DNA from: Struthidea cinerea
Lineage: Eukaryota > Chordata > Aves > Passeriformes > Corcoracidae
Direction: 5' to 3'
Assembly (NCBI GenBank): GCA_013397865.1
Contig: VZTI01002062.1
Coordinates: 103,459 to 167,458 of the forward strand
DNA length: 64,000 nt
The position numbers and the translations under genes were made by a program. Under the pieces are notes generated by a model, which did not search any database, had not been told where the DNA came from, and was given only the letters and a program-made list of their open reading frames with translations. Shown here in pieces: positions 24,758-35,400 of this stretch. Each line of letters starts with the position of its first letter. Within the stretch, counting starts at the first letter, position 1.

Positions 24758-26910
24758 AATTAGAAATGCTAGACTAGAACGAGAAAATGGAAATGGCAGT
24801 AAAGTAGTACAGGAGTTCAGGTATACTGAATTTCTCTGCTGCCATGATTGTCCCTAGGCTGGATTTTTGTTCATCCTTTGCATTAGTGATATTTTTTCCC
24901 TGCCTTTGTCCATGTTATCATAATCTTAAATGTGGTGAAATATGCTGACTCTTACCAAATTTTATGTTCCAGCAAAGGACAGCAAATAGAACAAATGAAT
25001 TCACAGTTGGTTAGAGCTAATTTTGTGTAGTTACTAGCTTACATCATGGATTTCTCTGCCAGTTAGCTGTTTGAAGGTAAATTAGGAGGCATAGCATGGC
25101 CTGAAATGGAGAGAAAGTTTGGAGTTTCAGAGGGACAGCCTCTTCACACCATTGCCAGATCACCTCTCATTTACTTTGCTTTTGTAGTTATAAAATAGGA
25201 CACAGGTCTGATGGCTGCTGACAACCCTCCTCAATATTTGTGGTTTCCCTTCAAAGGTTTTATTTGCTGTAAACATTTTCTTGATGAAATTTAACGTCAG
25301 GGAGAAAGCTGGTATAAGATGTGACTGTGGAGCATCACAGAGTTAGTTGGACCAAGTGGTCTCTGACGAGGCTCCCCAGCTCTGGAGTGCACCTCCTGCT
25401 GCTCTCAGGGCTCCCAGAAGAGCCTGGCTCAGAGCAGCCACCTGACTGTAGGAGGCATTGCTTGTAGCCGCTGAGAACCTCTCCCAGAGGCACTTTCCTG
25501 GACTAGGCAACTGCTGCTCCGCACGCTTGACTGTCTTCCCCTACTTCCTTCTGGTACCACGCTCTTACTCCTCATTTCTCCTGGTTTAGCTGCTTTTTTC
25601 TCTCTGAAGACTATGCAGATGTTGTTTTGTTGTTCCCTGTTGTTTACAATCTCTCTTAATCCTGCTGTGAGGGAGAGCTTCTTTCTTCCAGTGCTTTTCT
25701 CCCTTGTAATGCAACTAGAGCCACCATTAACCTTATCTAAAAGCTGATGGTTTGTCACTGGAGCTTCTCCTGCCCTCCAGCCCCCTCCTGCCCTTACTCT
25801 CTGTCAGGTACCATTCTTTAACATACACCTTCAGTGGATAAACAGAATATGGGTTTCTACTCTAAATGGGCAGAAAGGCACTTGTATGATCTGTGGCAAA
25901 CACATGTGTTTGCCACTATATTATTAGCATAGCCTTTTCCTGAGTCCCAAATGCTGGCCTATTTGCCCTTATTGGGTGACTGTTCTAGTTTCTCTATATT
26001 AATTTCCAGGGCAAATTTGAGCTGTCTACTAATTGCTACAATAACTGTGTGTAGACTAGTACTTTCTGACTTTAGTTAAACTGTGGGATGGATTTGTATT
26101 TTTCAGCATTTCCTTTGACCCACTTTTCTGAATTAGTTTCCACTTTCTCTGAAAAAGACTGTCCTGCCTCCATTCTGGTTTTGCTATTTCCTTTTGTTTG
26201 CTGAAATATTTAATAAAAAGTTGCAGCAAGTAAAAGCTATGGGCAAAAAATGTAAGTGGAGGAAATTTCATTGGCTGGACAATACAGAAGGTCAGATTTG
26301 GTGACCTTGGTTTTCAGATGTATTTTCCTTAATTCTTAACTGAATGCAACGTCAAGATTTATTTTTCTTTGCTTGACTGAACTATTTACTTTAAGCTAGC
26401 TGAAGATAAATCCTTTTCTTATTCAGTTTTTACTTTCTTGATGCTTGTGATGATGTCATTATATTTACTTTTTGGTCATTCACAGAGTGTTCCATAGTAG
26501 AAGTGTTGCCTGGTAATAAGCTAGTGGACTCCTTCTCTCTGAATTGATTTTTTGAGGGCAGAAATGGTACACTCTAATTTATTTTAAAGAAAGAAGAAAG
26601 GAAAATGAGACGAATACTCTCCCTGTCCCTTCATAATCATCTCTTAAACATGTGGTACGGTGTTGGAAACAGTGAGTAATCCTCACCTTCACAGCTCTGC
26701 CAACCAGAGTGTTTCATGTGAGAAATGGTGTTTTGCTGACACAGGGCCATGCTTACTCCAGTGGGTTTCTCTTTGTGCTTATTGAGATGCCAGAAAATCT
26801 ACTGCATAGGTCATGCCGAAGGAAATTAATTTGGTGCCATCTCGTTTCAGCTCCTGCTTATCCTTATCATGTGCCTGTGCCCTCCTCCAGAGGCTGGCAG
26901 GGGCTCTGCG
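24758..26910. other. Non-coding stretch, nothing recognised
   Basis: No gene or repeat family was recognised. A somewhat GC-richer part at 25360-25560 supports a 109-codon open frame on the minus strand (25429-25758) with Ser/Arg/Lys-rich composition and no domain. Confidence 0.55.
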
Positions 26911-26990
26911 GAGTGGCCTGTGACAGGAATAGCCGGGAGAGTGGCTTCAGGAGTGGCCTGTGACAGGAATAGCCGGGAGAGTGGCTTCGA
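26911..26990. repeat. 40-bp tandem duplication, 38 of 40 bases identical
   Basis: Two adjacent 40-base units (26911-26950 and 26951-26990) start gagtggcctgtgacaggaat and differ only in the last two bases (ag versus ga). The near-identity implies a recent duplication or ongoing homogenisation. The unit is GC-rich and carries one CpG. It lies in a GC-rich pocket (about 26880-27060). Confidence 0.95.
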
Positions 26991-29963
26991 GCCTGCCCGC
27001 TGTGAGCAGGGCTGTCTCCCCTGCCGTGAGGGAGCTGGCTGACCCCACGCCTGCCCTTGCCACGTGTGCCAGCCTTGTCCTACTCCCTCTCCTCTTCTCT
27101 CATGCTCTCAGTGCCCCTGGATCATTTAAATAAGATAGTTTGAAAATGTACCGTGGAAGTTTAGAGGATGACTTTAGGCAGGATTTACATGACAGACACC
27201 AGATCCTGCTTGTCTGTGTACAGATATACCTGCTCTGAGTTTACCTTAGCTGCAGGGAAGTGCCTAGAATTACAAATGTGACCGAGAGGAGCAGGCCTTG
27301 CCTGTGGTGTTTGGAAGGGTGGCATGAGGAGGGTGCACAGGATGGTTGTGTCAGGGTTTGATGTCTTGAGGCTACCTGGAGCTGTGTCAGCAAACCGAAC
27401 GTAGGAGGCTGGGACAAGTGTGGTGAAAGCCACAAGAGAAGATCCTCCTCCTCCCTTCTCAGTGTGATGCACCTATACCAGGACTTTGTGGTATTGCAGC
27501 TACGTAAACGTGGTTCAAGCATTGTAAAACAAACCCCTGCCAGATATCGCAAATCATTCTTTTGAAAATTCTTCATTGTTTCAGTCTTCCCACACCTCTC
27601 AGCCTCAAATGCCTTACCTAATGCTCTAGACAAAGTGTAATAAATCTTGCCCTCATTTTTTAATCTTTTGTTGCACACACTCCCTGTACTATGGAGACCA
27701 TGGCATTCCTTTTGTATTATTTTGTTGCTTTCAAGGTATATCCACTGGTTAGCACTCTCCTCATTCACACCATTACTCAAAACTGACATCTTTCTCTGCT
27801 TTGCGTGAATCTGACAGTGTGAAATCTGTGCACCAGAAACTTAACTGTAACCACCTGCTGTTTTCTCTATAATTACCAGTAAGCAAGTCCACTGTAAGCA
27901 TGTGTGTCTCCACTTTGGATGCCAAAAAGACATTGATAGCTTCTGAGTCAATCATCTGTTGGTCTGACGTGAAAAAAATACCTCTCACTTGAGTCGGAAC
28001 CTTGTCCTTCTCTTATCTCTTTACTGTTTGAGGTATCATGTGGTAGCTATGATAGCTTGGATATTGCAACACTGTTGGGGGCCATATGGAGATACCCAAA
28101 CTTGTCCTAGTCCTAGGTTTGAAAATAGCTTAATTTCATAGAGCTAGCTAGTTTTGAAAATGTTCAAAGTCTACACATGCCTGAATAAACTTTAGAGGAC
28201 CTCTTGTAGCTCTTATTTTAGCAGGGTATTTCAATGGTTATGCCAGTGACCATTTTCAGTACAAGAATTTATGTTAATTCATGCCAATCTAGAGCATTAT
28301 TATAAACCTCTTGACTGTTCCATTTTTGGGGGCTTTGAAATGTAATCAAAGGTGGATTTATCTGATACTAAGAGATGAAACAGTTACCAGCCTTGGGTTT
28401 CCTGCCTTATTTTTGTAGGAGGTTACTGCCAGAGTAAACTGAAATTGGAGGTGGTTTATGATCATGCTGCAGCCTGTACACTATACTTGCTCAGGAGTTT
28501 ATCCAGGAGGATCAGCTGATCCTGCTGCAGGATGGTGACCTCTGGCAGAGACGCAGGACAGAGACAGCTGCTTCTGCTCTCCCAGCTAAACCTGCTTAAG
28601 GCGGTGGGTGGGAGTTGTTAATGCCATTATTTGTTTAATTGTAGGGCTAATAGGTTAGTGTGTGTGTGCACACTTTATTACAATAGAACATATTAAATAG
28701 AAGCAGAGGAAAAATGGAGTGTGCTACTTTGGGAGCTGGTTTTCTGTTGTTATTCCTTTTTATTGGCGAGACACTAAAAGGAGAAGCAACCAGAAGCATA
28801 CTCTGCTTTAAACTCTCCAGTAAAAAGACAGCTCACCCTGAAATGTCTGGTGCCATGGGGGTGTACAGTGCTTAGGAATAGAGGGCAAGGGTGAATTTTT
28901 AATTAGCCTGGTCTTCTTATTTTCCTCCAAGTATAGATAGGCTTAGCTTTCTCAACCTTAGCACTTGAGAATAGGCAGCCAAGGGTGCTCTGGGAATTAT
29001 TTGCTCAGGAAGTCTGTTAAAAAATGGAAATCCGAAAGTTATTTCTATTTTAATAAGGAGAGGATAAAGTTTTTAATGATGATAGCCTTATGGAAGTACA
29101 ACTTTTTCCCTTTCCCACCCCCCTCCATAATACCCTTAATAAACAAAACAGAGATAAACCAAATACTTCACAAGCTACTGCAGGGATCACAGTGGTATTT
29201 TGTGAGGTGCTGTGGGACCTATCTCCTATGCTTAGGTCCACTGAGAATCTACAAGTGATGGTCCTCTCAGGAAAGAAGCTGAGGGCACTTGGCAGTGGAA
29301 AGTATCTTGCCCATAGTGGAGATGGTGAGAGAATTGGCAGTGAGGAGGTGACTAGTCATTCTGCAAGGCCTGGTCTGGGGCCAGTTTTCATTTTCATCTT
29401 GTTCTCTTTCTGTTTTTCTTTCTCTCTTGCTTTTGTTATTTATACCAATGAGCAAATGTTGCTTATTTTTAGCAGCCTTTCCATTTTGCTCAGGCAGCAA
29501 TCCCAAGTAATGGAATGCCTGTGGCCCTCCCTCAGGCACTATTCCACCTCTAATAAGAGCAAACAAATGCAAGCTTTGGTGTAGGGAGTTATTGATTTGC
29601 TTCCAGGCAAGTAGGTGTGTGTGATACATATAAAAGGTGCCCATGCATACCATGTATCAGCCCTCCAACATCTTATGAAATGGCCTGGCGTAGTCTGCCT
29701 TGGGCTCTTGCTGAGAAATTGTGCTGTGCATCTCCATAGAGCAGCCTTGCAACTTGCTTATTTTAGAGGATATAAACCCACCCCTAAGAGTGCCAACACC
29801 CCCAAATACACACACCCATTTCAACTAACAGAGCAAAAGCAAGGTCCTCCCTCGAGTGCAGACAGTTCCAGTTCTGGGAAGCAGATGGATCGATAAATAG
29901 AAGCAGAGGTAAGAGTTCCATAGATAGGGGTAGATGCTGTAAGCCCCATTTTTTTCCTTTTCT
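26991..29963. other. Non-coding stretch holding the longest open frames
   Basis: The minus-strand frame 27241-27789 (182 codons) is the longest in the window. It is followed upstream by another minus-strand frame at 27773-27988. Neither has a recognisable domain, signal peptide or splice context. The plus-strand frame at 29090-29584 (164 codons) overlaps a minus-strand frame (29267-29653), again without domain features. A 16-bp perfect palindrome lies at 28508-28523 and a short (GT) tract at 28658-28668. Confidence 0.45.
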
Positions 29964-29991
29964 AATTTAGATCTTATATCAGATCTAAATT
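29964..29991. repeat. Perfect inverted repeat, 11-bp stem, 6-base loop
   Basis: The arms aatttagatct and agatctaaatt flank the loop tatatc. The stem is mostly A/T. It could form a small hairpin in DNA or RNA, but it is too short for a microRNA precursor and is not followed by a terminator-like context. Confidence 0.7.
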
Positions 29992-32221
29992 TTACTGCAG
30001 AGATGCTAACACTAGGAATAATGGAGTCCTGAGAGAAACAGTTATGGGAGGGTTTCCACTGAGATGTGGATGTCCAGGGAGTCCCTGCCACACAGATTAG
30101 CAGCTGGCAAGCCACATCTTCCATTGAGTGTCCTAGCAGCTTTGTGTCTTCTTTCCAATGACCTTAGACCCTACCCCTTCTCTAAACTCCTTTAGGCTGG
30201 ATAAAAAAAATAAGGAAGGGTGTATCCAATCTGAGACAGCAAAGCTTATCCTTTCCTAGCCTTACTCAAAAAGAAACTTCAGAACCAAGGAGTATCTACA
30301 TATTTAAACTGCAAGGAAGGAGATGCAGAGTTTTAGGTCTTGCCCATCCATGTTGTTCCTGCATCCCTCTCGGATACAAGGGATTTGCTGGGAGAACAGG
30401 TGCCCTTGGTCACTGTTGCCTAAGCTGCATCAACAGCGCTTGTCTCTCCTAGACACGTTTGTATTGCTGTCGGTGAGGTGATTTCTAGCTCGTGCCTATT
30501 TCAGCTCCAGCTGGAAGAAAAGCAGGCAAAGAGGCTGTCCCACACACTCAGTGTTCCTGAGATCCCACCCAGCCTGTAGGTATAGCTGCATGATGCTTGG
30601 TTCTCTCAGTAGGGTCTGGCTTAGTTTAAACACTTCCTGTAGGTTTTTGTCTTCCCTATTTTCAGGCCTGACTCGTTTTGATAGGGTTAGGAGCCTACTT
30701 ATGTGCATGCTTATGCTGGCAGAGGAAACTAATTTTCTGCTAATGGAAGGAGAAGAGAGGCTGGGGAAACATTACTCAAGCACAGCCAGAGCAACCAGTG
30801 GTCCTGTACTTAATTTACTAATGCCATGTTTATGCAAGTATTGCCACTTTTGCCACTGCTTGGGAGTTACCATTGACTGCATTTGAAATATATTGGAGAC
30901 AGGGAGGAGAAGTAACCTTGTTTAGGTAACAAAGTAATGCTGCCTTTGAGAGGGACCTAAATACCTTTTCTACCATAGATCTTTGTAGTCTTTCCACTTT
31001 TTCTCCTGTTCCAGTTGCTGATGGTTTTATTTGTACTCTAGCATATCTATCCCGTGAAGCAAGTCCTCTCTGGGCCAAATCCCTGTTTTGGTACTGTCGT
31101 TCAAAATTCAGCTCTTATTAATTGTCCTGAACCCAATGGATGGGGGAAGGTATCTATTCTGAAGCTACTCTTTTAAATTTAGCTGTATTTGTGTGCTGTG
31201 ATCTGCACGCCTCTGCCCCCAAATTACTAAAATTGCAGCACAGTTGTCCAGGGCTTATTTTTCATTAAAGGACTCTTATAACTGGTATTCCCATTAATGA
31301 CTATCTTAGTCTGAAATGCAGCAAGACATTTAACATGAGTGGGATATGATACCTACCTCAAATAAATACAGTGCTGCATCAGTAGATGTTTTCATATTTT
31401 CAGGTAAGCAGGCTGGTGTTGGGGAAAAATGTTGGTCTATTAACACCTCTGCTCAAAGCAAGCCAACTTCCTTTCTACATGGAATAATTATTTTTTCACA
31501 TAAGCCCTTAGTGCCTCTGCTATGTTTGCACTTGTAAGTCTCAAACATTGCAATACAGATAGCCCTTTATGAGTGGAATCTGAGGTCATGTGTCTGCATT
31601 TCAAATTTCAAATCACTGTGCATGGGCTACCATGCACTGGCTTGTGAATGCTGTAGGTGTAGAGGCTACGGACCCATATTTCAGGTGTGAAGAAAGTAGG
31701 GCCTTTTTTAGCACTTAAAGCACCCATGTGTGCAACTCACAGTTAGGAGTGCCTTTGGCAAAACTTTATAAATTCTGTTGATTCATAGCTGGCATCTCAC
31801 CATTCGTATGGTCAGGATTACATATAAATATGTATCTGTCCTATACATAACAGAACCATTTAAAGCATCCCCATAGCATAAAGGTGAAGTGAACTTGGGC
31901 ACAAAATTCACTCTACCTTTGTTGAAGACTTGCTGGGGAGAATACTGAAAGGCCTTTTGTCTGCCACAGTCCAGGGCTTACCAGTGATTTTCGGTGGCTG
32001 GCAATCCATGAATCTGTTTATACAATTCCAGCAAGGATTAAGGGTCTTTAACCAATCACAGTTCAGACATAGGTGGTGGTGGGAGCAGTGATTGTAACCA
32101 GCATGCCAAGGAAGTACAGAGATAGGAAGGCTTCTATCCTGGATCTTGGATCCTGGGGCTTTCATGGATAAAAAGTTGCAGCTGGAGTTGGAGAGGGTGT
32201 AATGACACACAAATCTTTGGT
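29992..32221. other. Non-coding stretch, nothing recognised
   Basis: No gene was recognised. A minus-strand frame at 30496-30708 (70 codons) has a balanced, protein-like composition but overlaps a plus-strand frame of 111 codons and matches no family I know. An 8-bp-stem hairpin with a 4-base loop lies at 31618-31637. If the candidate exon at 32222-32443 were real, its 3' UTR would fall in 31900-32221, but I see no clear AATAAA on the minus strand nearby. Confidence 0.5.
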
Positions 32222-32443
32222 TTAATCATCTTCTAAAGTCGCGCCCAGGGCTGGTTTACAGAAGATGAAAAAACTAATGATCCCTGAGGAGGACTGATCT
32301 GCAGCTGTCTTCAATAGCTTCCTTGAAGGAGGTCTTTTTTCACTGCATTTATAACCACTGCTCGTTGCTGTTTCGAGCAGCTGTGTCTTGGCTGCTCCGA
32401 TATGCTTGTTGCTGGAACTATCTCTTAAAACTCTGTCCAGCAC
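32222..32443 (-). other. Candidate terminal coding exon, minus strand (unassigned)
   Basis: On the minus strand, aataatattttttcag immediately precedes 32443, a good match to a splice acceptor. From there a frame of 73 codons stays open to a TAA at 32222-32224. The translation is Ser/Lys/Arg-rich in its middle, then hydrophobic (GIISFFIF), and ends in an acidic LEDD. It holds about six CpGs in an AT-rich setting, which is unusual for neutral sequence here. There is no ATG at the left edge, so it would have to be spliced to an upstream exon at higher coordinates, which I could not find. The SGIISFF piece loosely recalls a PCNA-binding (PIP) box but lacks the Gln. The protein is not recognised. 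Confidence 0.2.
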
Positions 32444-35400
32444 CTGAAAAAATATTATTATTTAAGGTGACATTAACATCCAGGTTCCAGCCACAATTTT
32501 GAGTTGGGTACACCACAGTTGAAATAGGAGAGGCTGTCTGTGCCCTAGAAAGCTTATTTTTCTATCTGCAGACACTTAACTTTGAAAGAGGAAATGGGTG
32601 AAGGCAAGCTAGCTTTTTTCATCCAATGTGAGCTGGCTAGACAAGTCAGGGAGATTCTTAACACGTGTGAGATGACAGTAAGATTGGAGCAATCTGGCAG
32701 AACTGCAAAAAATCTGATTTAAAATTCCCAAACTTTTGTCATTCCATGCTCAGTAGCAGGGCTAGGAGAAGGAGATTGGGAATGGAGCAGAAGACTGAAT
32801 TTCAGCTTCTCTTGGTGCTGTTACCACAAATTCTTGAGTACTTACATATACTACATACCTATATTTCACTGCTGTGCTAGACCCAGGATTTTTACATTGT
32901 GCTGCTGTATTCCAGAAACTCTTGCACCAATAGCACCATTTACAAGGGACATGCTCAAGTGATCTAGTGTGACTTTAACTATGCTGGTGCAAGAATTTTA
33001 ATTCAGAGATTGAAAGTGCACATTCACAAAGAAAAAAGTTGCATTACCAACATTTGTTAACCAAAGTATGATAGTTTGGGGTAAGAGCTTAAGGCTGTCC
33101 TCTGTGCTAAAAGGCCCATGTAGAGAAACTGGGTGAGCCCTGGGTAAAAACTGCAAGCTGCTGAATGCAATGTTCAACACTATGGCTATGTTTTTAATTT
33201 ACTTCAAGTAAGGAGTCTTTTTGTCCTACCAAGTATGAGGTATTGAGATGTTTTGCAAATATTACATATTTGTTTCTGTTAATATGTTGTTGGCTAGTTG
33301 GTATTTTGACTAAAAGTAATTATTGTGAGAAGCTTTAAAAATGAACTCTTTACAACTGATCATTTAATAATAATTAAAGGCAGTGAAGGAAACATTCAGT
33401 AGTTTCAGCAGTAAAACTGAAGAGTGTATCTTCTGAAATTCTCTAGTCTTTCTGTTGCAAGAACTGAGGCAGGGAATTTATCTTAAGTAATTGCTTTTGG
33501 AAAAACATCCTTGCTAGTAATTTCTTTTTTATTCACAGAATATGCAAAAAAAGGGATAAGTCCGTGAAGAAAAAAACAATTGCAACTGGCTGCTAAAGGC
33601 GTTAATATGACGCTAACGAACCACAGCCTTTCCAAAGCATAGCTGGCAACGTTGCCACCCATCTGTGCCGAGTAGGATGTGCAAGCAGAAGTCAGGGCTG
33701 AAAACCCTCCACCTGTTTTCAGAAAGTACGTGAGCACACACTGAAGTTACTCAGCGTATTCGCTCTGTCTTCGGCAGTCTGGGTGATGTTGTTACTACTA
33801 CTTTTCTGCTGTCTCATATCTCCCACCGCCATGTGCCAGCTGATAGGGGAACTGTGACATACCACACCCCCGCGGCCAGGAAGGGGGTCACATGGACTGG
33901 TCTCATCCAGAGCACTTTAAAGAAACTGATAAGCTCTATCTCATTTAACTTGGCCTTTGGAAGACGCTTGTGGAAATTTCTGCAAAGGAGGTGACATCAG
34001 TTGTTGTCACAGCTGCTGTGTAAATCTGCAAGGCTGTGTCTGTTCAGTATCTGCCTGGGGTGTGTATGCGTGTGCAAGTAGATATTGTTCATAGATTGCA
34101 TTTAAATCAAAACCAGTCCGTATGAAGCTGGCAAGGAGGTTCAATTGTTCAGAGTAGGTGCATTACCATCGAGACTTGAGGCAAGGATGGAGTACATAAA
34201 CTTAATAAAGCACAAAGACGACCAGCTTTGGAGGGCTGGCATGGACATTTGAAACAAGCCTTCTCCCTGGGGAATTCCAAGTGTTAGCATGTGGAACATA
34301 CTCCAGCTGCTAGCTGCTCAGACTTAAAATAAACCAGGCAAAATCCCATATTCAGGCTCTACCAACTGAGGCAAGCTGCTATTGCAAATGTTTTGTCTCC
34401 CTTTTTCTTCCAGTTGGGTCAGAATGACAACAAATTTTTTTGAAAGGGCATTTAAACCCTTAGTATTTCACACAGCTTTCCTTGTGCTTCTCTGTAGTGA
34501 CACGTTTCTCAACGCAGTTGTAAATTTAGCAAAGAATCTGGTTTGCGCAGGTTGAAACACTGTCCCAGGAAGCCTGGAATTAAAAAACAGGGTGAGAAGG
34601 AGTATTTCTAGTTTGTGTGACAATGACATTGCTACCAATACTGCTTTCCTAATCCTAGGAGCTTTAAAGATCTCAGCATGACTTCATTTACAGAGAACTA
34701 TTTGCCTTGTTGAACTGTGGAGACCCTTTTTCTTAAAGAGAAACACATGTGAGTTAAGGGTGGTTGCTTCTTTCTTCTTTCTTAACGTATTGAAGAGGAA
34801 ATAATTTAATGTGTCTGTGGAAGACTCCATAGCAAGATTTCAGGGAAAAGAAAGATATCTGGGAGTTGTGTGATTGTTTGACAACTAGAGTATGAATAAC
34901 TTTGAGGAGGTCTGAAAACAGACTACAGTACTGTTTGCTTTGTCTTGTGGTTTGAAATGTACTTCAGGACTTTTAAAAAATTTTATTTTAATAACCTTCT
35001 GACTATAATTTATTTCTAAGGTACTGAGATACTTGGGAGGGGTGGGAAACAATCAACTTAATGCAATCTATGCAAATAATGTCTAATTTTTTTTTCAACA
35101 GTAACATGTGAAACTTCATCAAGACTACTCAGTTTTTCTGTGATAAAACCTGTTGTGCAACGTAATACACAACATTTAGGAATTCAATTCTCTTATTACT
35201 GTCAAAGCATAGGTATTAAACTCTGCCAGTCAGCTTGAAAAATGTACAAGTGACCGACATGACCAACCTTCCTGTTTCTTTTCTTCTTCCTTTAGACACA
35301 GACACACAAATTCTTGTTCAAACCAACAGGCTTATCCAGGATATATTTATAAGGGTGAACTTTGCCAGTCTTTGGTTAATCATATACAGTGCTGGGAATA

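Noticed and set aside
28508..28523. 16-bp perfect palindrome aggatcagctgatcct
   Set aside because: About one such palindrome is expected by chance in 64 kb.
29090..29653. Overlapping open frames of 164 (+) and 128 (-) codons
   Set aside because: Both strands are open over the same bases, composition is skewed, and the plus translation has hydrophobic runs from T-rich DNA. No family was recognised.
30496..30708. 70-codon minus-strand frame with a balanced amino-acid mix
   Set aside because: An overlapping 111-codon plus-strand frame exists, no splice or start context decides between them, and I recognise neither product.
31618..31637. 8-bp-stem hairpin gtgcatgg/ccatgcac
   Set aside because: Common by chance at this length and with no supporting context.
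33855..33895. CpG-containing ccccgcggccaggaaggggg, considered as a CTCF site
   Set aside because: The core differs from the CTCF consensus at key positions, so it is not supportable by eye.
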